Assembly: GCF_001293395.1 (NCBI RefSeq) | Contig: NW_015438366.1 | Span: 456,721-520,720 of the forward strand | Direction of reading: 5' to 3' | Length of the DNA stretch: 64,000 nucleotides | Origin: Leptomonas pyrrhocoris | Lineage: Eukaryota; Euglenozoa; Kinetoplastea; Trypanosomatida; Trypanosomatidae | Shown: one piece after another, positions 27,212 through 37,813 of the stretch | Numbering within the stretch: position 1 is the stretch's first letter | Layout: each line of letters begins with the position of its first letter | Notes under the pieces: model-generated | The model's input: only the letters and a program-made list of their open reading frames with translations | Database searches by the model: none | Told to the model about the DNA's origin: nothing | Made by a program: the position numbers and the translations under genes

Positions 27212-28996
27212 CGCGCCAAAGACGCACGAGCGAAGGTGGACGAAGCGAAAGATATAGGCAGGACAGTGTTGTGCTCGCAGCCGCGCCCCTCCCCCTCTCT
27301 CTCTCTCCGTCTCCACTTCCGTGTTGTTCTCCCTCCCTCAGATGGAAAGCGGAGTACGATGAACACACGCACACAGGCACAGCGGCACTTTCGTCGAAGG
27401 GGTACCTCCAGCTACTACCGCACGCCAAATGAGATGGGAAATGAAGGCGAAGGAGCTCTCCAAAAATAAAAAGAAAAAACTAAGCACACGCACTCGTCAG
27501 CACAACGATTAGAATAAGCAGCAAGAGAGAAAATGCAACAGCAAGGTAGACAAACCCCAGCTTGTGTTGATACTGTTTCGATACCACAAAGCAGGGAAGG
27601 GAGGTTAGCACGTTGGATTGCGCCTCAGTCCCAAAGAAACATAAAGGGTGAGAAAACGCAATAAGGTGCGCACATCGATGTTCTGCCTGTGTGTGTGTGT
27701 GTGCAGCGTCTCTCCTCTCCCGGTCGCAATGCTTGGGAGCTGACCACAGCAGCAAATGATAAGCAGTCGTTTACGTACAGAAAAGAGCACTGGTGAAGAG
27801 CACCAACAGAGAAAAGATGAAGGAAAGATGAAGAAGAAAGATAAGTAGACCAGTATTCTCTCATGCAAAAGGTGCAGAGCAGTGGGAGAAGACAAAAACG
27901 AATCGACAACTTGTTAGCTGGGGCGGTCTACGTGACTTTTAGTGCGTCTCTTGTCACGCATACAATCGCAACAAAACAATAGAGACGAAGCCGCGGCATT
28001 CGCGACAAGAGTAGCAGTAGCGCCCCCTCTGCGGGATGTTGAATTTCATCACGTTCCACAGCTCAAAAGCTGCGCCCCCTCATATGTTTCGTTGTTTGCG
28101 TCCTGCCTTTGAAATGAAATCCATTGATCAAAAGGCAGATGCCCGCTCTCGCACGCACAGCCCCGAAGGCACGATGCGCAGCTCAGTTCAAAAGCAGGAG
28201 CATCACATACTATTTTTTTTGTTGTTGTTCGTTTGTGTTGTCGCGACGATGTCGTGGGTTGACAAAGGCGGCTTCCGGCAAGGCTGTGAAGCCATCGATT
28301 ATTGTACGTAGCGAGCTACACAGACGCTGCTCCGTGCGCAGGTGATCGCTGCCACAACTCCACGCTTGCAACAGGTTGCTGTTATCGGTACACGACGTGA
28401 GAAAAACAGATGAGAACCACCAAAAAGAGGAGAAAGACACAAACAGTCAAAAGCAAGCAGACAACAAACAAACATTAAACATCATATACAGTGAAGCATC
28501 AACAATGAAAAGAAAAAGAGAGATAGAGAACAACGCACACGGAATAAGAAAAGAAAAAAACGTACTAACTGCGGCACCCCCTCCAGTGAGTCTCCGCAAA
28601 CAAAACACACAAAACAAAACAATAGAAGGAAGAAGCTCGCCAAAACAACAAAGGTGAGTCGAACGTCCAAAAGCGGGGGGAGACGACGGAATTCGGCGTC
28701 GCTGGTTTCAAAAAGAAAGTAAAAATATATAGAGAGAGCGAGAGGGTAAGGTACAGAAAAAAGAGAGCCGAAAGCAGAACGATCGCACGCGGGACGGTGG
28801 AACGCGGGACACACTAGCCGGTTTCGAAGCAGAGGATGCGCGCCCGCAAACTTTTACGGGCATCGATCATTTTAAAGAAAACATGAAAAAGAAAAGGCAC
28901 GAGATAGGGAAGCAACAACAAGAGCCCAAAAGACCTCTTTTGCGTTCTTCGAACATTCGTTTAGAAAACCTGCGCGCAGTTCGCCTCTCTGCATCG
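27212..28996. other. 1.8-kb spacer between the BSD-domain gene and the Mio-like B gene
   Basis: At its left end, a pyrimidine tract with AG at 27337-27338 is the probable acceptor of Mio-like B, with no ATG between it and 27211. A short TG run lies near 27684. The rest is presumed 3' UTR of the BSD gene. The short open frames here have no protein-like character. Confidence 0.6.
27337..27338 (-). promoter_or_regulatory. Candidate spliced-leader acceptor AG of the Mio-like B gene
   Basis: The sense strand reads catcgtactccgctttccat followed by ctgag. The next ATG is the chosen start at 27211, so the leader is about 125 bases. Confidence 0.5.
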
Positions 28997-30646
28997 CTAC
29001 GGTACAGACTGCTCGGCGGACGGGCTCACGCTCACCCACGCCTCGTCGTCGTCTTCCTCCTCGCTACCGACAGATATAACGCCGTTCCCCTTCCGCGCTT
29101 CCGCTGGCGAATGATGAGCATCGGCCTCGTCGGCGGTACCTTCCTCTCGTGAAGCCGCTGCGGCAGTGGAGGCTGCCGGAGAGGCACCCCCACCGCTAAG
29201 CCGCGACGTCTCCGCAGATTTGGCCTTCGCAGCCGCAGCAGGCGCACCGGGCGCCGGTGTGGGGTCGACATGTCGCAGCGGTGTCACGGTTGCCGTGACG
29301 CCCTTCGCTGGGGTACTCGTTGTCGAAGCAGGCAGTTCCGCAGGTAGTTCAACGTTGTGAGCCACCAGCGCAGCCGTCAGCTGCTGCACACGGCGACGCT
29401 CGTGGCGCAGTGTCTCCTGCAGCTCCTGCACGAGCGACTCAAGATCCGCAATTTTCTGCTTCGTCCCACGGAAGTGCTGGAGTTCGCTCGGGTCCACGTT
29501 GGCGCTCTCGTCCTCCGAGTCCACCCGGTTGAAGTTCACACCGGCACCTCTGCACTGCGACGTCTCCGCCGCCACGACGTTGTTGAGCGCGTTGTCGATG
29601 TTCGTCACGAAGCCGCTCGCGGCTGTCATCATGCGCTTCGCAAAGAGCGGCACCGCATCAAAGTCGTCGCTGCTGCTCCGGCGGCTGGCGTCGTTGGCGT
29701 TGGTGTACGGGCTGGGGGACTGCGGGGAGGTCGGCGTGGCGGAATGGACAGAGTTGTCGGTCGTCACCGCACGCTGCGCGGAGGCCGCCACGGGCGAGGC
29801 ATCCGCCGAGTCTAGCGCCGCCCGATCACGACGACGCTGCGCCTCCGAGACCCGCAACTGTGTGAGGCGAAAGAAGTACCGATCAAAGAAGTCGTCCTCG
29901 CTAATGACGTGGCCCGTCGCAGTCGCTGCCCTCGAGGGAGAGGGGGACAACGGCGCTATCGGCGGTTTAACACCCCCTCCCACGGCCGTCCTGCTCTTGC
30001 CTTCCTCGCCCGCCTTCCCACCCGCCGCCCCATCGTCGTCGTCGTTCAATTTCGTGGAGGACGGTGGGTCGGTCAGTCGCCGTCGCGTGTCTGGCGTGGC
30101 TGGGGAGGCCGGAATGCTCGAACGCGGACTCACGGCATCCCCGACAAGCGCGATGTACCGCTGCAACACGACGTCGTTGTAGTCCAACAGCCGCTGCCGT
30201 GTCTCGTCGTTCGGCTCATCGGGCCACTCTGACGAACGGCGGTTGGGTGTCATGACTGCCGGCCTTGGCGGCGGAGACTTCATCCCTACCTTGCCTGGAG
30301 GAGAGCCGCCTTCGCTCTTCGACAGGTCGTCGGACGCCTCCGCAGCCTGGCGACGCTGCGCGTTTACGCTGCTGAGGGGGTTGGCCGTCCTCCACACCGC
30401 AAAGGCGTCCTTTTCTTCTGGTTGGATCGGCAGGCTGTAGGTGGCCTCCGCCTCCTGCAGGCGCTGCAGCAGCTCGATAGGCAGCGGCATGCTCTGCGTC
30501 GTTTTTAGCACTTCATCGCCAGCGTAGACGTCGCCGCGGCCGACCACGTCGGCGGCCATGTGACCCAAGTAATCCACAAAGCCCGCCGACTCGGACTGGA
30601 ACACCTTGGCGAAGTCCGTGAAGTCCTGCGAAAACATGGACCACAT
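28997..30646 (-). CDS. BSD-domain protein (BSDC1-like) with coiled coil and acidic C-terminus
   Basis: The ATG at 30646 gives 549 residues. The frame is open for 77 codons further upstream, but that part contains a probable trans-splice acceptor (30789-30790). The N-terminus (FSQDFTDFAKVFQSESAGF) resembles the opening helix of BSDC1. The BSD hallmark, a Phe/Tyr-rich helix (ISEDDFFDRYFFRLTQL, 248-264), is preceded by helix QRLLDYNDVVLQRYIALVGD (151-170). The two are separated by about 77 residues of Ser/Pro/Gly-rich insertion. A heptad-like coiled coil spans about 388-432, and the protein ends in an acidic stretch with a Trp (EEEDDDEAW). BSD domains occur in BTF2/TFIIH p62, synapse-associated and DOS2-like proteins; the role of the BSDC1 type is poorly understood. 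No membrane segment is seen. Confidence 0.7.
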   Translation of the reverse strand: MWSMFSQDFTDFAKVFQSESAGFVDYLGHMAADVVGRGDVYAGDEVLKTTQSMPLPIELLQRLQEAEATYSLPIQPEEKDAFAVWRTANPLSSVNAQRRQAAEASDDLSKSEGGSPPGKVGMKSPPPRPAVMTPNRRSSEWPDEPNDETRQRLLDYNDVVLQRYIALVGDAVSPRSSIPASPATPDTRRRLTDPPSSTKLNDDDDGAAGGKAGEEGKSRTAVGGGVKPPIAPLSPSPSRAATATGHVISEDDFFDRYFFRLTQLRVSEAQRRRDRAALDSADASPVAASAQRAVTTDNSVHSATPTSPQSPSPYTNANDASRRSSSDDFDAVPLFAKRMMTAASGFVTNIDNALNNVVAAETSQCRGAGVNFNRVDSEDESANVDPSELQHFRGTKQKIADLESLVQELQETLRHERRRVQQLTAALVAHNVELPAELPASTTSTPAKGVTATVTPLRHVDPTPAPGAPAAAAKAKSAETSRLSGGGASPAASTAAAASREEGTADEADAHHSPAEARKGNGVISVGSEEEDDDEAWVSVSPSAEQSVP

Positions 30647-31550
30647 TGTGCGTGAAGAAGTGGCACGACTTACTGTTTGTCTGTGCTTTGACTTTTTAAG
30701 CTGATCAGCTTCGAGTGGAAACGCGTACGCGTACTTCTTGAATACCCGCCTCTGCTCCTTCTCCTTCGCGTTGTTCGAGAAGAGAACTCTGCGCAAACAC
30801 AGGAGAAAAGGAATTTTACCTTTGCTTGTATAGACAATGGTGGAAGTGTGGGTGTGTATATCGTCGTGCAAAAGCAATTCTTGCGGCGAGGCAGAGATGT
30901 GTATAAACCTATTATTTTTTTTTAGAAATACGAAAGAAGATGCTGTAGGATTTGCTTTGAAAAAAGGGGGGTAGAAAAGCGCGGGGAGAAAGCGTCCATA
31001 TCACCACGAAAGGAAAGGAAGGAGTGGGAAAGAAGAAAAGAATAAAAAAAGAGACGACGGCGGCGTCTTCACACAGCCCACGAAAGCGCCTATTTAATGG
31101 GGTGCATACACTGGATGAAGGTGGGTAACAGCAGCAGCAGTGAAAATCAAAAAGATGGTCAGAGGACCTCACCACGACAACACTGTTCTCTTTTCATTTT
31201 GATGTAGTTGAATTTTTAAAGAACCACCATTAGAAAAGAAAACAAAGAGGTCGACATCTCACATGTGTTTAAACAATCGAAGTCACTACTGTCCAGAGGC
31301 GCAGCAAACCAAGAGTAGTCCACCACTGCAGCACAGAAAGCTGTTCGTTTGCCTTTTCCCCCGTTTACCCACACGACACCAAGGAGAACCACTGGCGCAC
31401 CGCTGCCTTATTTGCCTCCACGGCCGCCAACCCCGCAAATGCCCTCACTGCCGCACAGTTATACACACACGCAAAAACCTGTCGCTTTCACGCTCCCACC
31501 CTCCCTCTTGATCTTTCTTCTCCCTTTCCTGGCGTTGCGGATGCCGCTGC
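30647..31550. other. Spacer between the cullin and BSD-domain genes
   Basis: It contains the BSD-gene leader, with the acceptor at 30789-30790, and the 3' UTR of the cullin gene. Nothing else is recognised. Confidence 0.6.
30789..30790 (-). promoter_or_regulatory. Candidate spliced-leader acceptor AG of the BSD-domain gene
   Basis: The sense sequence ccttttctcctgtgtttgcg ends in CAG here. The first in-frame ATG downstream is 30646, about 140 bases on, which argues against using the upstream ATG of the long open frame. Confidence 0.6.
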
Positions 31551-34500
31551 TCACGCCGAGAATTGGTAGGTGTTGTCTTTCCCCCGCACCATGAAGCCGC
31601 GCTCAATCATCTTCTCCATCGTCTTTTTCAGCATCGGGACAGACACCGCGAAGGGCAGACGCGCATTCACGTCGGCAACGAGGTCAGCGTGGGACACACT
31701 ACGCCGCGCCTTGAGGCAGCTGACGACGGCGACCTCCACTAGATGACCGTCGTTGTCCACCGTGCGGGCACCACGGCCGCTGCCGTCCATCCCGGCCGGC
31801 GCCGTCGTGCGGGCGCGGGTCTGCAGTGGAATGCGCACCTTCGTCGTGTTCGAGGAGAAGTCAAGGTTCAGTCGCACCACATCGGTTGGAGACAGTTGCC
31901 CTTGAACTGTTGTCGTCGTCGAAGAAGAAGAAGCCGGAGCCCTCACCGCGCCCTCCCTTTCTGACTCCTCTTTCGCATTCGCTGCCCTCGCGGGCGATGA
32001 TGCCGTCGTTTTGCCGCTGCACAGAACAAGACGGAATCGCGGGTGACACAGCCCCTGCAGGGACCACAGCACCTCGGTGCTCGTGCAGTCTAACCCGGCC
32101 TCGTCACACAGCGCTTTCACCGTCACGGCGGTGACCCCCGCGTCGAGCATCGCGTCCAGCCGCATCAGCACCATGCACTGCGCGTACGTCCCGGTCAGAC
32201 TGAACACCGGGCTCTGAGGCGTCAGCTGCGTCCGCAGTGTGGCGTGGGCGAGTGGGTGCTGCCAGGTGAGGTGACGGTTCGGGAAGAGGCCGGTGTAGAA
32301 CTTCTCTACGGATTTCGTAACACGCTGCAGGGGAGGTGGGACGTACAGCTGTGGGGGCTGGGGGGCGTACTTGGGCCAGAAACTCTGCGCGAGAATCAGC
32401 AGGTGCGTCTCCACCGCTGCACCGCCAGCTGCAGCGGTCATCGCTACCTTCTCCGTCGCCGTACGAACCGCAGCCCTGTCCTCTCTCCTTCCTTCCTCCT
32501 CCTCATCGGCAAGCACCGCAGACGACGGCGTCTGCTCCTGGCACCACGTCTTGTACTGCGCCGTCAGCTGCGAGGACGACTCGAGATCCGTCATCATGCC
32601 CTCAAATTTGGAGGTAAAGGACAGGCCGCAGATGTCGCGCAGGTAAAAGATGAAGGCGTTCTCTGCCGCCACGTCCACCTTGCGGTGCGGGTGCAGGCAG
32701 CGCCGAGCAAAGTCGCGCCAGTAGGCCGCCTCAAAGAGGTCCTTCTTTGGGTGGTAGGAATAAATGTACGCGATGCGGCGCAGCACGGGTGTGGCTTCTT
32801 TTGCCTCGGCGGGCAGCGGGGCCGCGTGGCGCAAGGCCGCAGCACCCAAAGCGGCATCTTTCTCCTCGATGGCGCCTGCTCCTGCACCCGCTTCCTCATC
32901 CCGGCGCTCATCAGCGGCGGCGGCAGCGGCGGCCGCACTGGTCTGTGCCGGTGTTGTGGTGGCGGTGCTTGACGGAGCAGTCGCCTCAGCACGCGGGCGG
33001 CGCAGAGGCGACCGGTCTTCCTCTTCTACCTCTTCCGCCTCCCCACCAGTGGCGGCGGTGGAAGCCGCATGTGGCCCGCTGTTCTCCTCGTCGTGCAGGT
33101 GGTGATGTTGCAGCGGCGACGGGGAGAGCGAAGCGCGCGCCACCTCGTGCGTCTTCGGTCCCGCCGCGGCGGCGGACAGACTCACGGGCACGTGTCCCAC
33201 CTCCACCTCCTTCATAATCGCATCTTGATAGGCCGCCAGCTGCTCCGAGAAGGCGTTCGGGTAGGCTTCCAGGATGGTTTGCAGGGCCTCATGCAGCGCC
33301 ACCTTGAACTCCTTCTCACATTCGTGGAAGCACTTCTCCACGGTGCGGCCGCCCTGCTCCAATAACCCAATTAAATGACGCACCGCCAAGAAGGGCCGTT
33401 CACGTGCGGCGACCTGTGCACCAGCTGGTGTTATCTTCGCCGAACTCGGCACCAACTCCTCCATAATCCCCTGCCCGCACTCCAGAAGGTACTCGCGGAA
33501 CAGCGTGACGACCGCCGGGGCGCTGCGCACGTGTGCGCTGGACGAAAGAAGTCGCCACGCCAATCGCAGTGCGTGGAACTGCTCCTGCTCCATCAACAGC
33601 GCAAAGTCGCGCTTTAGCACCTCGGCACCGACGCTGCCGATCAGCGTCGCCTGGATGGCGTCCTCCACCAAGGGTATGGTGCCCGAGTGGAGAAACTGTT
33701 GATACACCGTGTCCGCGTGCTTCAACGCCGTCTCACTCAGCTCGAAATACTTCTTTGCGCTCAACTCCTCGGCCCACCACTTGTGCGCCACACTCTCGAA
33801 GTGGCTTCGCACCAGGCGCACCACCACCGGCTCCACAAGCGCGTTGTACTGCTGCGACTCGCGTGTCAGCTGCGTAAAGAGAAACAAAAGACGGCGACGG
33901 AGGGGAGTGGTCAGGTGCTCTAACGACGGCGGGCAGGCGAGCATCTCTAGCTCCGAGACGCCCATCCTCGCGTCTGCGGCAGTGGCGGAGGACTTCAGTT
34001 GGGCGACCTCGCTCGTCGTGGAGACCGCCAAGGCAGTGGCTGTTGTCGTCGTCGTCGTCGTCGCGGTGGCGGTTGAAGTTGTCGTGTCGAGTGTCGCCGT
34101 ATCGGCCTCCAACTCCGCCTTCAACACTGCGCAGTAACCTTTTAAGGCGACCTCGAACAGCTCCGGCACGTTGCGAAACACATCGCTCGCCTCTTGGCTG
34201 CCCGCCGTGGTGAGGGAGCGGGGGATCTCACGGCTTGCTTGCAGGGAGCACCACTGGTTTGCGTAGACCCACACCGCGGCGAGCTCAGCGATGCCGTGCT
34301 GCAGCCGTTCGAAGTACGTGACGAAGATGGCGAGGGTCCGCACCGCATCCAGTGCTGACGCTGCGTCCTCTTTCACCTCTCCCTGTTGTGCCTCCTCGTC
34401 CTCATCGGCGCTACCCGTTGAAGTGATCGCTTTATGTGGCGACGGTGTCGACGTGGGAGAAGCGGCCGCCACCGCGGAGAAGGACTGATTACGACGCAGC

Positions 34501-34691
34501 TCCGCGATTCTCTCGACACAGCGCTCCGCGTAGGCGCGTACGGCCTCCTGCAGCATCGCAAGCAGTTCCTTGCACCGGTCGTCATCGACGATGCCGCGCA
34601 CGCTGCGCATCACCTTCTCGGGGGAGTAGGATGCAAATTTGACCTGCGGCTTGCGGTAGTTGCTAGCGAGGTCGAGAACACTGTGGAGCAT
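31551..34691 (-). CDS. Cullin (scaffold of a cullin-RING ubiquitin ligase)
   Basis: The first in-frame ATG after a strong acceptor is at 34691, giving 1046 residues; the longer frame starts with GTG and spans the acceptor. The N-terminal part is the all-helical cullin-repeat arm (for example VWVYANQWCSLQASREIPR). The cullin-homology region includes FIFYLRDICGLSFTSKFEGM. It ends in the winged-helix neddylation domain, with VSCLKARRSVSHADLV followed by the terminal TYQFSA. K994 aligns with the Nedd8 acceptor lysine of CUL1 (IVRIMKMRK). Cullins hold an adaptor and substrate at the N-terminus and an Rbx RING protein at the C-terminus, and neddylation activates them. An insertion of about 125 residues, rich in Ala/Glu and encoded at roughly 32800-33175, splits the middle of the protein, as is common in trypanosomatids. 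The cullin subclass (CUL1, 3 or 4) cannot be decided by eye. Confidence 0.88.
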   Translation of the reverse strand: MLHSVLDLASNYRKPQVKFASYSPEKVMRSVRGIVDDDRCKELLAMLQEAVRAYAERCVERIAELRRNQSFSAVAAASPTSTPSPHKAITSTGSADEDEEAQQGEVKEDAASALDAVRTLAIFVTYFERLQHGIAELAAVWVYANQWCSLQASREIPRSLTTAGSQEASDVFRNVPELFEVALKGYCAVLKAELEADTATLDTTTSTATATTTTTTTATALAVSTTSEVAQLKSSATAADARMGVSELEMLACPPSLEHLTTPLRRRLLFLFTQLTRESQQYNALVEPVVVRLVRSHFESVAHKWWAEELSAKKYFELSETALKHADTVYQQFLHSGTIPLVEDAIQATLIGSVGAEVLKRDFALLMEQEQFHALRLAWRLLSSSAHVRSAPAVVTLFREYLLECGQGIMEELVPSSAKITPAGAQVAARERPFLAVRHLIGLLEQGGRTVEKCFHECEKEFKVALHEALQTILEAYPNAFSEQLAAYQDAIMKEVEVGHVPVSLSAAAAGPKTHEVARASLSPSPLQHHHLHDEENSGPHAASTAATGGEAEEVEEEDRSPLRRPRAEATAPSSTATTTPAQTSAAAAAAAADERRDEEAGAGAGAIEEKDAALGAAALRHAAPLPAEAKEATPVLRRIAYIYSYHPKKDLFEAAYWRDFARRCLHPHRKVDVAAENAFIFYLRDICGLSFTSKFEGMMTDLESSSQLTAQYKTWCQEQTPSSAVLADEEEEGRREDRAAVRTATEKVAMTAAAGGAAVETHLLILAQSFWPKYAPQPPQLYVPPPLQRVTKSVEKFYTGLFPNRHLTWQHPLAHATLRTQLTPQSPVFSLTGTYAQCMVLMRLDAMLDAGVTAVTVKALCDEAGLDCTSTEVLWSLQGLCHPRFRLVLCSGKTTASSPARAANAKEESEREGAVRAPASSSSTTTTVQGQLSPTDVVRLNLDFSSNTTKVRIPLQTRARTTAPAGMDGSGRGARTVDNDGHLVEVAVVSCLKARRSVSHADLVADVNARLPFAVSVPMLKKTMEKMIERGFMVRGKDNTYQFSA

Positions 34692-35683
34692 TGACGCGGC
34701 AGCTGTCCAGCTCTCCGTGCGGGAGGCCTCCAGCGCGCGTTGGGTGGATGTTGCGGCGGCGGTGGAGGAGGACGAACCGCCTGACGACGACGATGGCGAC
34801 TGCAATTGCTCGGGCAACAGTGTCACCTGGAAAGGGGTGAGGGGGGGTTGGGGAAGGACAGCATCGCCAGCGCACGTATGCACTCACTGTTTTCTGTGTA
34901 CGTACGCTACGTGGGTCGGTGGGTGCTGCTGCCTTTTCCAGAAGTTCGTGGCGCAGTGATAATAATTAGGAAAAGATGAAAGGAGAAGAATATCAATTCG
35001 GCTGCAACGCTTCGCATAAAACGGCGTGCACGTTAAAGATGGCGCTTTCCGCGGCGTTGCGGTTGCTGCAGTTGATTCCACACGTTTCTAACGACAACAG
35101 TAAAAACATAAGAACAATTGAAATTATCGTCACGGGACAAGACAGAGCATTCAAAGGAGATACGGATGCGAAGAGGAAGAGGAAGAGGAAGACGCAATCG
35201 AATCTGGGATGCGCGGGTGCTGCAGCGAGTGATGGACACGTCTAAAAGCAACGCCATCACAGAGAAGGTACAGTTTTAAGTCGGTTAACACAAACTGTGT
35301 GTCATACATATACCTTCCATTTTACGCTTGACGCTGTCTTTCAACGGTTTCCTCTACCATCGAATTAACGCTCTTGATACATTGTTTCATTTAGTTCCCC
35401 CCTCCCTCCACATATGTGTAGTTGGGTCGTAAAATAATAAGAAGAGGCGAGAACAGGCGCGTGCTGCGTTCACCCACCGGAGAGCATCACACGGGACAGG
35501 CGAGTGGTAAGCATTGGAACCGCAGAGATAAATGTGTATTCTTGCTACAGGTTTGCCCATCGATGTTGACGGTGTGCGCTTTACGCCCCTCCCGTTTGAA
35601 ACTTTGCAGAGTCAAAGGAGTCCAGTAACCGCACAAACCACGACGGAAGTCAAACCAAATATAAATCCCTGCTTTCCGACACA
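34692..35683. other. Spacer between the NPL4 and cullin genes
   Basis: It contains the cullin leader (acceptor at 34827-34828) and the presumed NPL4 3' UTR. No gene is seen. Confidence 0.6.
34827..34828 (-). promoter_or_regulatory. Candidate spliced-leader acceptor AG of the cullin gene
   Basis: The sense strand carries an almost pure pyrimidine tract (ccccccctcacccctttcc) directly followed by AG. The first ATG downstream in any useful frame is the chosen start at 34691. Confidence 0.7.
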
Positions 35684-36979
35684 TCACTGCGCTGACATCA
35701 TTGCCTTCAAGATGGCTTCATAGTTTCTCGCTACCTCGCTCATCTGCTTTGATTTCGCCACGGCGCACAACGCATGCAGGTCCTCCTCCGACGTAAAGAT
35801 CTGCGTTAGCAAGTACACCAACACGTGGAAGTCAGCGACAGACTCAGCAAACGACACACCCTTGCGCCTCGGATCGTTCAGGTAGTTGCGCAGATTCTGC
35901 AGAGCCGGCGGCGGCATCCCAGGGCGGGAAAGCCGCATGAACGCCCCACGCACGACCGGCGACTCAAACTGCTGCACGGCGATGTAGCTCGTGAACCAGC
36001 GCGTGTCGACCTCTGTGCTGGGCGCCTTCGTGACGAAGCGCTGATGCCCATTCGGGTCCGTGTCCGTCTGCGCCACCTCCAGCGGCATCGTCGAGTACAC
36101 GTTGCGGGACTGCTCCACCGTCTGCAGTGCCGCCTCTCCGGCCGGGGCCTCCTGCAGCACGCCCAGGCGGTACAGCTGCACACACTGCGGCGAGGTCTGC
36201 CACGCCTGACAAGAGACGACAAAGGCGGGCTCGTTCGCATTGCTGGCGCTGCCGCTCGCCAGCCCTGTCGAGGGCGGCGACTCCCCAGGGGCGCTCGTCA
36301 TCTTCTCCGTCTCCGCCGTCGAGGGCGTCGCGCTCGGTCCCACCGTCAGTAGCACGCACTCGTCGCCGAAGCGAGACTGCTCCTTGGCGCACAGCAGCAG
36401 TTCTCTAAAGTCCAGCAGCACCTCGTCCGTGTCTCGGACGCTGTGGGTGCACGCGACACCGACCCGACGCAAACCCAGCTCCTTCGCCATGTGATCCACC
36501 TTATCGACGTAGGGGTCGGGGATGGCCTCAAAGGTGTACGCGTTGCCGTGCTGCTCCGGCTCGTAGACGGCGTGCACCTCGACTGTTTGCGCGGCGCTGT
36601 CGTAGGTGCCGTACAAGATGCCGTAGCGCTGCAGGTGCCACTCCATCTGTGCCGAGAAGCTTTGGAAAATGTTGATGGACTGCGCGTCCACCTTCACCAG
36701 CTGCGTGCGGCTCGGCACCCACTTGACGCGCGTCTGGTCAATGGCCGCCATGAGCGTAGCGGAGGAGATGATATTCGTGTTCACAACGCTGCCGCCAACC
36801 AGTCTCTTTTTATCGAGGTCGTGATAGTGGCCCGAGACGGGGCACACCGCCGCACTGTACGTTGGTTCGTGGCAGGCGGCGCATCTCTTGATTCCCGGCA
36901 GATGCCCCGACTTTTTGGCAGACTCGAAGCGGCGCCGCTGCTCCTCGCGGAGTTGCCGAAGAGAATCGCTGGACGACAT
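35684..36979 (-). CDS. NPL4: NPL4-family protein (Cdc48/p97-Ufd1 cofactor)
   Basis: It has 431 residues and starts at ATG 36979, preceded by a pyrimidine tract and AG (37011-37012). A small zinc-binding segment at 33-53 (CAACHEPTYSAAVCPVSGHYH) corresponds to the zf-NPL4 module. The pseudo-MPN core follows with QRYGILYGTYDSA and VHAVYEPEQHGN, matching the family QRFGYLYGRY and AAIYEPPQ, then VDHMAKELGLRRVGVACTH. The C-terminal helical part (VADFHVLVYLLTQIF) also matches. NPL4 with UFD1 delivers ubiquitinated substrates to the Cdc48/p97 unfoldase in ER-associated degradation and chromatin extraction. It is shorter than human NPL4 (608 residues) and lacks the N-terminal ubiquitin-like and C-terminal NZF domains, as in other lower eukaryotes. 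Its neighbour downstream is a cullin, another ubiquitin-pathway protein. Confidence 0.88.
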   Translation of the reverse strand: MSSSDSLRQLREEQRRRFESAKKSGHLPGIKRCAACHEPTYSAAVCPVSGHYHDLDKKRLVGGSVVNTNIISSATLMAAIDQTRVKWVPSRTQLVKVDAQSINIFQSFSAQMEWHLQRYGILYGTYDSAAQTVEVHAVYEPEQHGNAYTFEAIPDPYVDKVDHMAKELGLRRVGVACTHSVRDTDEVLLDFRELLLCAKEQSRFGDECVLLTVGPSATPSTAETEKMTSAPGESPPSTGLASGSASNANEPAFVVSCQAWQTSPQCVQLYRLGVLQEAPAGEAALQTVEQSRNVYSTMPLEVAQTDTDPNGHQRFVTKAPSTEVDTRWFTSYIAVQQFESPVVRGAFMRLSRPGMPPPALQNLRNYLNDPRRKGVSFAESVADFHVLVYLLTQIFTSEEDLHALCAVAKSKQMSEVARNYEAILKAMMSAQ

Positions 36980-37813
36980 CTCTTCCTCTATATAAATAAA
37001 TATATATTTACTGGAGTTTTCGCTTTAAACGAGGAAGAACAAAAACGTAGCTCTTTCGTACAGCTGAGTCGAAGCTTGCGAGGCGGTGCACGGATGCCTT
37101 TCCTCGCCAAAAAGAAAACGCCAGAAACGACCGGGCTGACGTGCGTAAACGTGCACACCCAGCGAGGAAGAGGTGCGCTCTTTGCCTGGGGTCGGGTTGG
37201 CAAGCCGGAACACTGGTTGCTCGTACGATAGTGTGTATAAGTAGAGAGAAAGAGATCTGCGTGTGAGGGTCACTCAAAGGGGGAAGATAAAGGGGAAAAA
37301 TAGAGAAGACGGTGGTGTGGCACGACAAGACTGTATTCGTTTGCTTGTTAGTTTGCTGTTGTTGTTGTTATTGTTTTTTGAGAAGCGGTTGAATGCGCTA
37401 AATAATCGTTTCAGGGCATCCGCTTGCAGCATTAGGAAACCAATGCACGAGTAAGACAGGAAGGAAGGAGGAGGGGGCAAAGGAGAGAAAGGAACGACGT
37501 AGGAGTCCACAAGGTCGGCCGACGAAGAAATGAACGAGACGGCGAGGCGACGGTGGAGCACAAACAGCTCTCGTTGAAATGTCGCGAGTTCTGCACTATT
37601 CTCGCTTACGCATTCGCTCTCTTTGTCTTTTTCTTTAGCACTTTCTGCAGCAGCTCCGATACACAAACGTAATGAGAAAGAAGGAAGACGAAGCGCCTTT
37701 TCCGGGTAAGTGTGCTTTCCTTTTTATTATTAGTTGCACCAGCCGTTAAACGATCACGCCCCTGTGCAATGGAAACAGTGCCCTCCTTTTCCCGTCCACA
37801 AGTCGTGCACCTG
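36980..37813. other. Spacer between the PRP38-like and NPL4 genes
   Basis: It holds the PRP38-like 3' UTR and the NPL4 leader, which includes an AT-only stretch just before the ATG. No gene is recognised. Confidence 0.6.
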
